DNA of 64,000 bases from Megalobrama amblycephala (Eukaryota > Chordata > Actinopteri > Cypriniformes > Xenocyprididae), in NCBI RefSeq assembly GCF_018812025.1, contig NC_063049.1, forward strand, positions 15,519,734-15,583,733, in the 5' to 3' direction. The translations under genes were made by a program, and so were the position numbers. The notes under the pieces were generated by a model that saw only the letters and a list, made by a program, of their open reading frames with translations, did no database searches and was not told where the DNA came from. Shown here in pieces: positions 44,615 through 56,300 of this stretch (its first letter is position 1; each line of letters starts with the position of its first letter).

Positions 44615-45955
44615 CGAACGACCGACCGATCGATCGAACGTCAAACCGAACGTCTGTCTGAACGTCTTGTACTTTGAGCGTCTAACTCAGCGTGTCGACC
44701 CACGTGACGACCTGACGTGACGCCAGCGTCTTGAAATTAACTGGTTTTTAACCATGTAAGGTGCCAAGCTGATGTGTAAAGACTATAAATGGACATTACA
44801 GGCATGAAAGTATACTATGAAAGACTAGACTATGTGTTTTACTAGCATGTAACTGTAAAAACATCCTAGTCTTAATTTGATCCGTACAATCATGTTAACT
44901 GTTAGCTTTATTGCCTACTGTACAATATAGCCTATACCAGTCCATCAGACCTCTTTATCCTACTTCCCAGGAAATCTACAGAATACCAATCAGGTGATGT
45001 GCTCCAGGAGAGCCTTTAGTGTTGGCTGTTAAACTAAACTCTGCTGGTCGTGTCCCTGCAGGAACTAAATTAGCCTTGCTTTATACACCTTTTTCCACCA
45101 GTTACTTTAAAAAATAATAATTAGTTATAGTAGTTACTTCTCACAAATAGTAGCTGAGTTAGTAACTACGTTACTTCATTCTCAATTACCAGGGAAAGTA
45201 TAGGTTTTTCTTTTTCTTTTCTTTTTTCAAATATGTCAAATAACTTTATTGTGTGCAGATAGATAATTTTACAGATAATTAAAGATAATTTTGTCACCAA
45301 ATCTCATTCAACTGAGATGAAGGAAAGAGGGTAAGAGAGCAACTGTCCACTAAAGGAATTGTAATGTTAAACTTTCATTCAAAAACATTTTAAAGGCTCT
45401 TCCGAGGCTTCACATGATATCACCTGAATATTTTGTTGATTTCATGGGAAAAAGGATAAAGAGACTCTGATGATGTACTATAGGCAATTACAATAATTAA
45501 CAATGTATTAATTTAGAGTGTCTTGCATGGACTGTGAACATTGTACAGCAGGCAATAAAATTAACAATAAAAACAAGTTAGAATGATAATATAGGTCAAA
45601 TTAAGAATATAGAATGTCTGTATGGACAGTCTGCTTTTTGAAAGTAGAACAATGGAGGAGCACATGGATTCAGGAAAGAAATATGTTTGTGTTAGTGTTG
45701 TTTTAGATGTGTATTGCCTGTAATGTCCAGGATTTAGTATTTAGGTATAAAATATCTTTATTTAGTGCCTGTAATGTCCATTTATAGTCTTTACACATCA
45801 GCTTGGCACCTTACATGGTTAAAAACCAGTTAATTTCAAGACGCTGACGTCACGTCAGTTCGTCACGTGGGTCGACACGCTGAGTTAGACGCTCAAAGTA
45901 CAAGACGTTCGGATAGATGTTCGGTTTGACGTTCGATCGGTCGGTCGGTCGTTCG
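44615..45955. mobile_element. Element with 187-bp GC-rich inverted repeats
   Basis: The arms (about 44615-44803 and 45771-45955) begin CGAACGACCGACCGATCG and are highly similar over their whole length, containing GACGTTCGGTTTGACGTTCG-type CGAACG repeats and CACGTGACG. The AT-rich centre has no ORF. Target duplication not resolved. Family not recognised; possibly a non-autonomous DNA transposon. Confidence 0.75.
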
Positions 45956-46138
45956 GAAGCTTGATTTTGGCACGGAGTCCGTGCCATATGCCACATGTGA
46001 TTTACGTGACGTCTACGTCACGCCTGCGCCTCGTCTGCACCTTAAAATAAATGGAATAAATAGCAGAATAAAAAATTTAAAAAAAGATGTTGAGTGAGAC
46101 ATTCAATGAGATGAGTGCATGTAGCAAAGTCACATTAT

Positions 46139-47783
46139 TGAACCCGGCGGAACGCGTTACGTATCAGCTCCGGTAGCCGCGTCGCAGCCGTAACGTGTGC
46201 AGTGTAAACGAGACTTAACGCCGCAGACGCGTCCAATGTAAACAAGGCTTCCTTCTTTCCAAAGCACTCGCACTCCCGTGGTGTCTGTCGTTGCTTTGCA
46301 ACCATGAACTGCGCTCTCCACGAGGAGTAGGAAGTTTCAGCAAAGGATAAATTGGTACTGATAAATTCTAGCCCTTGCATTCCCACACAGCAAAAGGACA
46401 GATCTGCCGTGGAGGTATCGCAGCTTCCGGAACGTATCCGCGTATGGACCCGCATCGGCGTCCACTTGTGCGCAGTGACGGATCCGCAACGAAGGCGGAT
46501 CGTGGACCCACCTTGGCTCCACGCTGCATCCGCTCCGCATCAGCGATTAAAACCTTACCTCCGCGACGGGTCCCTGTGGGACCCTCAAATTGATACAACC
46601 GTTAAGCCCCGGGTATACTTTGGCCGTCCGCGTTCGTGCACCGTCCGCATGACGTAATTTTCGTCATGCGGAGGGCTTGCGGCCGGCCGCACACCCTGGC
46701 CGCGTGCAGGCCAAATTTCGAGACCGCGCGGACAGTCCGCGTGCAACAGCGCATGCGCAAGCAGTATAGAAGAGTCCACTAGGTGGCAATACGCACAGTA
46801 TTGAGCACAGTGTTCAGCCGTCAAAGAAGAGTGTGAATAGACCGTTTTAAAAACAACACGCTTGAAAAGAGAAAAACACGACAATGGACAGCGAACTTGA
46901 CGAGCGTTTGTGCGAAGAGATTAGAAAGTAACCACATTTGTACAATTCAGGTTTAAAGAGTACAAAGACGTGTTTAGGGCGGCAAATTCATGGAGGGGGA
47001 TAAGTAAAATATGGAAAAGGATGCACTTCTTTTCTTCTCCGATCATGCCCAGTGAATGTCACGTTGATGACACGACTCAGTGCTGCTCTCCGATGTCTGG
47101 TAGAGCATAGAAAAAAGCTGTACTGCGCATGTGACGAACGCGGTCATCCGCGCGCATCCGTGGTGTAGTATACTTTGAAAGACGCGCGGATGTGACTGCG
47201 CGCGTGACGCGTCCAGGCGCTGAAAATGAAGTATACCCGGGGCTTTACAGTAAAGGTGCGTGCGTGTCCGCGGATCCAACATGGGTCCGTTCAGGATCCA
47301 CTGATTGACAGTAGAATTTACGGCGCCGCCCGGAGGCGGACCTGATCCTCTGGGCGGCGCCAAAACAAATGTGACAGTCACGCGGGTTTGGCGACTTGAA
47401 CGCGGATTGCCTAGGAGTCTTCTGCTGTGTGGGTTAGCTTTACTACTAGATATTTATGGAGATATATTATGGAGAATATAAAAACCACCCTGTGCAGCTA
47501 TGATCAGCCATTCGGCTGAGATTTCAATGTTTTGTTACAGAAAGGCTGAAGCTGATCGGTTGGTTCTTGTCACATGACCTGCAGTGCATTTGTAGCATTC
47601 TGAAAAGTTGAGAATTTTTCATCTCGATGCGCCTGGAAAACGCACCGCATCCGCGTCGCCAACTCTGAAACGTGCCACGGTGCAGCTGGTGTAAACAGAA
47701 GCATTGACTGGCCACGGATCAGCTTCGGTAGCCGCGTCACAGCTGTAATGTGCCGCAGACGTGTGCAGTGTAAATAAGGGGTA
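46139..47783. mobile_element. Nest of GC-rich MITEs
   Basis: Two right ends of the family seen at 57722 occur here (46157-46220 and 47711-47783, each with GTAGCCGCGTC and GTGCAGTGTAAA). Between them is an element with ends CCCACACAGCA (46382) and TGCTGTGTGGG (about 47434), itself split by 46605-47244. Many short GC-rich ORFs are artefacts. Confidence 0.55.
46605..47244. mobile_element. Harbinger-type MITE, TTA duplication
   Basis: 640 bp. Ends AGCCCCGGGTATACTTTG and GAAGTATACCCGGGGCT, with TTA at both flanks (46602-46604 and 47245-47247). Strongly enriched in CG dinucleotides. Non-coding. Confidence 0.85.
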
Positions 47784-47799
47784 AGAGTTTATATAGTAA

Positions 47800-47979
47800 G
47801 ATAAGTGATTTAAAATCGACACTGTAGTGGATTGGAAGCCAATGTAATGTAGCTAAGATAGGTGTTATATGCTGGTGTATACGAACACCCATCAGCAATC
47901 TAGCAGCAGCATTCTGTACCAACTGCAAGTGAGTTAACGACTGGCTCACACCCGCATACAAAGAATTACAGTAGTTCAA
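47800..47979 (-). pseudogene. LINE ORF2 C-terminal fragment
   Basis: The minus frame has Y-C-N-S-L-Y-A-G-V-S, L-Q-L-V-Q-N-A-A-A-R-L-L and I-L-A-T-L-H-W-L-P-I, the conserved tail of L2/Rex-type ORF2. Only about 60 codons remain, next to the MITE nest. Confidence 0.7.
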
Positions 47980-48274
47980 TCTTACAGAAATAAAGGCATG
48001 AAAAATGTAAGTTATGCGCTGAGGAAAACACTACATCACAAACTCATTAAACAGCACAAGTATCTATCAGAACATATCTGTTGGACATCTGACAGGGCAA
48101 GCCACTTTAAACTGTACATGTTAACTATATCTTAATCTTGTGAGTTAGGCTATTTTTAAAGCCCTTAATATTAAGCATGTCTCATGTTTAGGACAAATGC
48201 ATTTTTCCTGCAGCAGCACTCTGCGACATCCACCGCTATGTTTCAGATGCGCTCATATAAAACTACTGTATGTG

Positions 48275-48353
48275 TATATATTTTTATATATGATACGGAA
48301 TGAGGCAATACCGTTTAGTATTGCCTCATTCCATATCATATATAAAAATATAT
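48275..48353. repeat. Compact hairpin, about 36-bp arms
   Basis: Left arm 48275-48311 (contains GATACGGAATGAGGCAATAC) and right arm 48318-48353 (GTATTGCCTCATTCCATATC) pair with one mismatch seen around a 6-base loop, CGTTTA. Confidence 0.85.
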
Positions 48354-49690
48354 CGATATACCGTACAAACTTGATATACCGCCCAGCCCTTCTGACTAGT
48401 ACAATTCCATTTAGTATGGTGTACTTTGTGCGTACACATCCAGTCATCCTCTCCACATGAACCCTGAGGTGAGCTGGAATATCTCCTCCACATCTTTTGC
48501 ATCCAGCTGATTGCATAATTTCACTTATGCATGCATTAGACCAACACTGTCAATGTCAAATTATCAATCTTCCAACACCAAATCCCCAGGCAATAAGAAG
48601 GCCACTATTCTTGTCACTGACACGACCTCCCCACCCTTTGGAAATGAAAGATATAGATCCTCGTGGTGTATTGCCAGTGAGATATTTAAGGGTGTGGTGA
48701 GTTTGTATTGGGAAAATGTCTGTGCTTTAGCTTTGAGATTAATGATCCTTCAGTTCAAATTTCAAAGCAATCCACGGTAGCTCCTACATAATTGCCAAAA
48801 GCCTCTACAAACTGAGGTGGCATGGTAGAAGAAGCTGTGTCAGCACAAAGATGGCACTGTTTTCTGTCTTACTGCTGCTCCATGTCATGCGACGTTGTTT
48901 TATTAACTCAGAGACCTGAGATCCAAGGTGCTCTTTCCAGGTGAGAAAGCTGAAAAATGGCACTCCATTTGAGATTCAGTTTCCATGCCGGTTGTGAGTG
49001 CGATTAGTTAATTACACAACAAGCGTTTGCCATTGTAATGTGTTTTAAGCTGTATAAAGTAAACTAACACGTCTATTTCCAATCCAAATAACGATGCATT
49101 CCAAATGAGATATATCGCCCTCCGAAGGCGAAGGGCACTTTGGAGTGAAAACAATCATGGCCGCCATATTGAAGGGTCATTCCAAAACGGAAGTGCTCAA
49201 AACTGGTCACTTCAAAGGGTCCTTCAGAATGAAGAATTTTGATGGGTTCAACTGATGGACACTTCGGGCCCCGATGGTCCTTTGCACAGGGAAGTTGTTT
49301 GGTGTCACAGAATGGGCTTTACAGCTAACTTTATCAGTCCATTCAAATGTTTCAAATACATAGACACAATATACGATATGGTGCGATAAACAAAAAAATT
49401 AAATAAACTAATGTTAAACAAAAGGCACAATCTACTCATCATTCAGAGTGTTTTTTGGGGGGTCAACCAGCATACAAAATGTGCAACGAAGGCGCCTCCC
49501 TGATTGTCTTGTTAAGATGATGCAGAAGTGTATTCCAAAAAAGTGTTTTTTTTCACCCCTACACCCTTCAAGCTCACCCTACAAGCTCACCCTACAAGCT
49601 CTCACTCCGTAAAGGATTAAAGGGATTAGTGCGTAGGGATGAGCCCTTCCAAATGGAACGCAGGGAGAGTAAGTCCCAGCATGCATTGCG
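48354..49690. other. Intergenic, no gene
   Basis: No exon recognised. A possible MITE lies at about 49093-49660: CATTCCAAATGAG with CGCCCTCCGAAGGCGAAGGGC at the left, and CCCTTCCAAATGGAACGC at the right. Three AAGCTCACCCTAC units occur at about 49570-49600. Confidence 0.4.
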
Positions 49691-50015
49691 TTGCTGATGT
49701 CATGTTTCTGGACTCTATATTGTTCAACATTATGACTATTATATTTAAGTGGAGCAATAATTCAGTCTCGTATCGATATGTGGCTTCTTCTCTGGAAGAA
49801 CTGAAAATTGCGCCGCCGTGTTCGGACGCCGTCCAGTTCGTTCCGCTAAGATTGTGCTTTTACATACTATTTTGCTCACTTTTACTTTCTCTTTTTACAC
49901 ACATAACGTCTGCACTGATTAGTTATGACAAAGAAACACTTTTGGACATTGGACACCGCTACACTGACCTGTTTCAGGACAATTTATCCTTGAATAACCC
50001 TTTGTGGTCATCTGA

Positions 50016-50050
50016 CCCTTACAAAAATAACCTACAGGAATCCTGCAGGA
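50016..50050. repeat. Left terminal inverted repeat
   Basis: CCCTTACAAAAATAACC then CTACAGGAATCCTGCAGGA, the exact complement of 57475-57509. It does not begin CACTA. Confidence 0.92.
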
Positions 50051-50222
50051 ATATTATGCAGATTTCCTACAGGATTTCCTACAGGATTTTCAGCTCATTT
50101 TCCTGAAGGAATACCTGCAGGAATTTTATGAAGGAATACCTGCAGGAATTTTATGAAGGAATACCTGCAGGAATTATATCCCTGCAGGGTTTTAAAATAT
50201 AATATTCAAAGTTCCTGCAGGA
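50036..50222. repeat. Left subterminal CCTGCAGG cluster
   Basis: About six CCTGCAGG palindromes, three of them in direct 25-bp repeats of GAAGGAATACCTGCAGGAAT. Candidate binding sites for an element-encoded protein. Confidence 0.85.
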
Positions 50223-50324
50223 CTGTTGTGGATATATATGCAATTATACAGGTCTTCTTATGTCTTCTGTAGGATTAATGCAGGGGGAATAACTTCACAA
50301 CAAACAATGCATTTTCACAAATTA

Positions 50325-50339
50325 TTTATTGTATTTATT
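50325..50339 (-). terminator. Poly(A) signals of the BEN gene
   Basis: Two AATAAA hexamers on the minus strand (complement TTTATT at 50325-50330 and 50334-50339), downstream of a good acceptor (TTTTTCAG at 50406). Confidence 0.55.
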
Positions 50340-50444
50340 GAAACTGTAAGAGCAGAGCGAAGCAGAGACCAATTCACAGCCAAATGAAGCCTCTACACTG
50401 TTTTCCTGAAAAACAAGAAACAAAGAGAAATTTAAAAATTTGTT

Positions 50445-50446
<2 letters not shown>

Positions 50447-50482
<36 letters not shown>

Positions 50483-50526
50483 CATGAGCGTGTTTGTGTG
50501 TGTGTGTGAGAGAGAGAGAGCATGAG

Positions 50527-50593
<67 letters not shown>

Positions 50594-50646
50594 ATGAGTA
50601 TGTGTGTGTGTGTGTGTGTGTGTGTGAGAGCATGAGGGTGTGTGAG

Positions 50647-50685
<39 letters not shown>

Positions 50686-50690
50686 CATGA
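50447..50690. repeat. (GT)n/(GA)n microsatellite block
   Basis: Alternating TG and AG repeats with GAGCATGAG links. They produce long Ser/Leu/His/Thr artefact ORFs on the minus strand. Lies downstream of the BEN stop codon, in the possible last intron. Confidence 0.95.
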
Positions 50691-50718
50691 GCGAGTGTGT
50701 TGTGTGTATGACAAATTA

Positions 50719-52287
50719 TTACCTTACTCGTAACTTGTGCTCATCATTTAACTTTTCTCTTAGTGCTGCCCTGATGAACTTTTTTGGAACATCTGGGAAC
50801 TTTTTTTGTACTGTGTCTGTAAATGCAATTCCACTTATCATATGTGATAACATTATTACAATTTTGCACTATAACTGCAAAATCATGTTTGCGTAAAGAA
50901 AAAAGCAGGACATTTTTCTCACCTAGGATCATTACAACTTTGTCCTGGTCAAGAGCTGGCTTTGCCAAAGTGCCTGTGTTAGCATTGCCAGCCCTTCCAG
51001 ACAGCCCATGTGTGGCCAGTGTCTCTCTCCCAAACACTGCCACTGCCAGATCTTTCACCATGGCAGAACATGATGTGCCCCCCCGTCCACAACTTGTCAG
51101 TACAGCTGAACTAATTCCTAGCCCCTGTGTCTGTCAAGAAAAAAAGTTAGGGACACTGTATCTAAAAGCATATAACTTTGACTACATACTGTGCAAAAGT
51201 GTTAGGCTTGTTAGATTCTTCAACAAAAAAGTGATATATTTGGTTTAGTGTGCCAGCTGTTTTATAGTCAAGGGGGTGATCATATCAAATGTGTATTTTG
51301 TTACAAAAGTAAAATGAAACATGAAGAAGTTAACATGCCTTCTACGACTTCTGTACAACACTTTACGTGAATATAGGCTATATAAACAAACTAATATATT
51401 TGTATTCACCTTTTCAGGGGGATTCTTCTGACTTGAATCTTGTGGTTGTTGAGCAACAAGACGAGTGTCCTGGTTCATGCTGCACTTGAGCATTGGAAGA
51501 ATTTCTTAAAAAATACAAAATAAATGATTACTAACAGACAACCACACTGACTGATAAATTAATATATAGATGAATAGACAGAAATACATGAAGAAAAAAA
51601 TAATACCTTGTTGCAGAGCTATATTAAGTGCTCTTAGATTCTCATTTTCTTTTTTTAATTTGAGAATTTCTCTCTCAAGTTGAGTTTCTCGGCTTGAATG
51701 CTCTTCAGCTTGACTCTCCATGCTGTTAATCTCTTGCATTAACATACTGTCCTTTCGGTGGATGACCTAAAGATGGACACACAATATTAGTGTCATATCG
51801 GTGTCATTAATATTTGTTATTTAAATAAGCATAATGAAAAATAAGAGTAGCCATTTAAAAGATGTAGGTATTACTTGATGTTTGACTGGAGGCTCTTGAT
51901 CAGATGAGGACGTTTTGGAGTGAGATGGGGACTGAGTTGGAGTGTACGTTTTTTTTTTCTTTGCTACTCTTTTTGCATCATTTTGCAAACATGGCTGATT
52001 TTTTCTTTTCCCCTCTAGCCTAAACATCCTCCTCCTGAGGGTATCTTTGCTCTCTGAAGGGACAAAAATAAATTAGGAAATACATATCTTCTATATCATG
52101 ATTAAGTCTTGTTTGCTGAACTTTTACCATCAATATCTATAACTGTGGCTGGGGAACTTTCCTCTTCATAAGCCACATCCACAACATCTCCAGATTCAAA
52201 CTTTTTTTTTAGTATGTCCTTTTTAGGGACAATATCATAGGTGGGAGGCTCCTCCCTCCATTCCACCAGAACCCATGTTTTGCTCAT
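50719..52287 (-). CDS. BEN-domain protein encoded by the transposon
   Basis: Six minus-strand coding exons: 52128-52287, 51875-52053, 51607-51766, 51410-51504, 50923-51130 and 50719-50816. All have GT/AG borders and matching phases; total 900 nt, 299 residues, no internal stop. Start M-S-K-T-W-V-L-V-E-W opens a small beta-rich segment (1-53). A basic stretch K-R-V-A-K-K-K-K is at about 81-88. A coiled coil rich in E/L/K is at about 122-166. The C-terminal BEN domain is at about 222-298 (A-V-F-G-R-E-T-L-A-T-H, K-P-A-L-D-Q-D-K-V, K-K-F-P-D-V-P-K-K-F-I-R-A-A-L-R-E-K). BEN domains bind DNA and mediate repression, so a nuclear, dimeric DNA-binding accessory protein is inferred. An alternative 3' end would splice at CGA|GTAAGG to an exon ending in the poly(A) region near 50330. 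Confidence 0.85.
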
Positions 52288-52391
52288 TTTCTAAATAAAT
52301 AAATAATTAAATGCATACATATTTACATACATACAATTGAACGAACATGAATACATTTATTCATTAATAATAATAATAATAATATTATATA

Positions 52392-52473
<82 letters not shown>

Positions 52474-53334
52474 CCAAAGGTGTACAAAACTTTAAAGTCT
52501 CCTCATTCACATTCATCTGTTGCCTTCAGCTGATTGTATCCATGACAACAGTGTTACCTTAACGCAACCAGGCCAGCCAGCGACTCAGCGGTCTCGTCCG
52601 GTGCAGATAATTTATTTCTAATCTAAGGTAACAAAGATATCAATTATTAGCAAAAAAAAAAAAAAAATAATAATAATGTTTTTTGTTAGCAATAGTTACG
52701 GCTTACTTTTTATAGTCATTTATTAAAAAAAGTTTTGATGTAGGCGGTATATGGTAGTTATAGGCTATAATATAATACTGGCCTATAATGTATCGACAGC
52801 AAAAAAAAAAAAAGAAAGAAAGAAAAGAAAAACATCTTCATATGTTTTAGTGTTACAAATACACATTATTTTAGAAATGTATAACAAAACAGTAATTTAA
52901 AGCATTATAACGATATAATTATATAATAAAAGGCGGACTTACCTTCACGATACAAAGTGACAGTTGATGAATGACGTGCAATGATGTCACGTGAATCGGC
53001 TGCGCGAAGCAAGTGAGCGTCAATGAAACACGTCACCTCAGTGAAAAGATTAATTTACCGGTTCTTTATGTAAATTACACGAGCTTCTTTTTCAGGGTGA
53101 AAGACAACACTAAGACTTTTACGACCAAACTTTTCTTTTCTTTAAAAAAATAGCCTTCTAAAATAAAATATGTCTTCCAATTAACTAAGTCAATTTTGTC
53201 AATACCCAGATTCGTTATTGTAGTCATTTTTAGGAAATGTTCTCATTTGGATTAAGCTATTCGGGTAATGCAAAAAATATATTCTTTATTATATTTACAA
53301 AGAAATAACACTAACGTGTTTCTTTTTGAAGGAT
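52288..53334. promoter_or_regulatory. Divergent 5' region between BEN and transposase genes
   Basis: Holds a (TA)n tract (52400-52470), poly-A tracts and a probable BEN 5' untranslated exon ending AAG|GTAAGT on the minus strand (donor at 52937-52942). A CpG-containing stretch at 52965-53035 has TGATGTCACGTG (CRE/E-box like) and is the likely shared promoter. Start sites cannot be placed from sequence. Confidence 0.45.
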
Positions 53335-56300
53335 ATGGAGTATAAAGTGTACTTAAATGAAGAGGCACCTGTTCCCGCAGCTACAAAAAGGCGATGGACA
53401 CAGAATATAATAGGTTGCTGAATGCAAATAACTGTATTTTAGGCAATTTGTTTCTTATTGTACAATTGCATATTGACTTACATTAATCAAATAAGCAAGA
53501 AATCTGCTCTTTTTTCTTCTTCAGGAGCAAAAAAGAGAAGATCATACAAGACATGGCTTATTCCCGATATAGTTGAAGTATTTCAGGTTTTAATGTTGCC
53601 CTAAAAAACATTTTCAGTGATAAATTCATGGCCATTTGTTGTAGTCAAGAAACCATGTCTAACATGCTCCTGTATGTTTATAATTTCATACTTATAGGAA
53701 AACATTTCCAATGATGACAGTGGTGACAATATCAGCAAATCTGACAGGAACTGCCCTGATGCTCATGTGAGAATAGGCTTTTTTAATTTTTTTATTTTTC
53801 AAAGTTAATCTTCTTTAGAATTGTGCTTCCTTGTTGTCATACGGTTGGCAATTCTTTGATCCTTTATCAGCCAGAACATTTACAAAATTTAAGTACATGC
53901 ATAAAACTAGTGGTCCAAGTACCTGTACATGTCTCACAGGGAAACTTTTCTACTGATGAAGAGAATGAGGTCGTCAGCGATGCTGATGGAAACTTTTCAG
54001 ATGCTGATGTGAGAATGGATTTCTGATATTTTTTTTAATCCAATGCTTTTTGCATACATTTGTAAATATCGGTGTTCATATGGATTTTGTTTTAATGTGC
54101 AATAAATGCACAATTTCTGACAGGAAGGCTTTTCTGCTGATGACGAGGGTGATGTTTTTAGTACAGCTGATGAGAACTTTCCACAGACTCATGTGAGAAT
54201 AAAGTTTAGAATATGTATCTAGTCTATAGCCTCATGCTTTTTTTTTTAAAGCTCACACTTCTTTATGTGTCAGCTTGTAATTAGTGCAATATTTACTTTC
54301 TAGATTGTCAGAAACCACAGTGCAGTTTGTGAGGGAAGCACAGAAGAAAGAGAGGAGTGTGCCAGTGAGGAAAAAATATATCCAAATGCCAAAATCACTA
54401 ATGAAGAATCTCTGCTGTGCATACTTGCCTACAGCCTCAGGCATACAACATCCAAAGTGGCTTTGAGTGACTTGTTAGATCTTATCAATCTCCACTGTCC
54501 TGATTCAACCAATGGTGTTCCAGATAGCTTATACAAGTTCATGAAATCCTTTCACTGTGACACTTTTGAAGTCCAGTATATTTGCCCATCCTGCCAACAT
54601 TTCTTTGGTAGTGAAATCCCCACCCATTGTGCTTCATGCAATGGTACCCCAGGGGACATGGAAAACTTAATCAAATCTGGCTCTGTCTTTATCAAATTAT
54701 CTATTTCAGATCAATTAAGAGGTAAATTTCAAGATACAGATTTTTGTCAGTCTTTGAATTACAAATGGTCAAGGACAAAGCGCAACTCACAAAATGTTGA
54801 AGACATATTTGATGGCACTATGTACAAATCGATTGATGCACTGAAATGACCCAAAATTGTTGAATATTTCAGTGTCCTGGAATGTTGATGGTGTTCCAAT
54901 TTTCAAATCTTCTCCTTTTCATATCTGGCCTCTTCAAGTCACAATCAACGAGCTCCCCCCTAATCTGAGGGCAAAGCATGTCATTCTTGGCGGTTTGTGG
55001 TTTGGGCCAAAAAAGCCAGAAATGAACTCGTTTCTGCAATCATTTGTTGATGAATTGCGTAGTCTTGAAAACCAAGGGTTACCTTGTCAGTGGAAAGGTG
55101 AAAAAACAGTAGTCCATGTATACAGTTTGCTTTGCATTTGTGATTCAGTGGCTCGTTGTGCTGTACAGAATGTCAAACAGTTTAATGGAGAGCATGGTTG
55201 TAACTGGTGTTATCAAAAGGGTGAAGTTGTAGAAAAGGGTAATGGGTTTACTAGGGTGTATCCTTTGCAGTCAACAGGGCCAGAGCTGAGATCACACAGA
55301 AAACACACTGAAGATGCTCAGCAAGCTGTTGGTTCTGGAACATGCATAAATGGCGTAAAAGGTCCATCTCCTCTAATGCTGCTGATGTTTTTTAATATGG
55401 TTTCTGGATTTGCATATGATTATATGCATGGCATATTACTTGGTGTTTGTCGCCAGCTGACTACCCTATGGTTTGACTCCAAATACCATACAGAGCCTTG
55501 GTACATTGGAAGAGAAAACGAGCAGATTGAAAGAAGGTTACTTGCCATTAAACCACCTACAAGTATAACAAGACCACCCCGTTCAATTTCTTTGCGTAAA
55601 TATTGGAAAGCTTCGGAATACAGACACTTTCTCTTATTTTACAGCCTTCCCTGTTTGTTCGGCATTTTACCCAGACAATATCTTGACCATTTACTACTTC
55701 TAGTACAGGCTACATACATTCTCCTTCAAGATTCAATTTCCCCCCACGACATTGACAAAGCTGATGGCCTTTTAAAAGCATTTGTGGGCCGTTTTGAGTC
55801 TCAGTATGGAAAGTGTCATGTGTCTTATAATGTCCACATACTTGTACATGCAGCAGCATCTGTGAAAAATTGGGGTCCTTTATGGAGTCACAGTGCATTC
55901 TTATATGAGTCCCAGAATGGACACCTTCAGAAACTCTTTCATGGCACACAAGCTGTAGCAGAACAAATTGTTAACATGTTTAACCTTTACCAACATGTTC
56001 CACGACTCATTGCTGCTGTATTCAGTGATGAACAAACACGGCAAAGCAAAAGCTTTGTTGAAAAAATGTTGGGAGGCACCAATATTGTGACAAAGTGTAT
56101 TGGTAGTTCTAGCGTGATGTTTCTTGGATGCCCACATGTACGACAGCCAACCCCAAGAGAGTCTCATATCCTTCAAGAGTCAGGTTTTAGTGCAAATAAA
56201 GCTTTCAGTTTTTATTCTAGGGCTGTGGTTAATGGCAAGCGAATTCATTCAAAAGGAGCTAAATCTTTATCTAAAAGAATCAACCATGCAATTCAAACCA

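Larger units (their letters stand above)
37025..44618. repeat. 3.39-kb tandem duplication, 2.24 copies
   Basis: Copy 1 is 37025-40407, copy 2 is 40408-43796, and copy 3 is 43797 to about 44618, where it is cut by the element at 44615. Copies differ by a few substitutions and short indels (for example CTGGGGATT versus CTGGGATT, TTATCAGC versus TTACCAGC, and variable AAACTTTTT runs). The unit contains LINE-tail-like sequence (37410-37700), a hAT MITE, a second hAT element and a small palindromic MITE. No gene. Confidence 0.92.

Noticed and set aside
46135..46884. Overlapping GC-rich ORFs (60-106 codons)
   Set aside because: They lie across MITE boundaries and mirrored arms; no family resemblance.
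50322..50714. 130-codon Ser/Leu/His/Thr-rich minus ORF
   Set aside because: Translation of GT/GA microsatellites. Only its distal end could be an alternative BEN 3' exon.
51245..51265. Extension of BEN exon 51410-51504 leftward as one long exon
   Set aside because: A good GTGAAT donor after P-P-E-K and in-phase joining to the BEN exon at 51130 make the spliced model better; the read-through adds non-conserved residues.
54795..54872. An intron removing the frame break in the transposase
   Set aside because: The only possible donors give 50-80 base introns and would delete coding sequence (D-G-T-M-Y-K) that fits the conserved TNP2 family pattern D-G-x-x-Y. A one-base shift is simpler.
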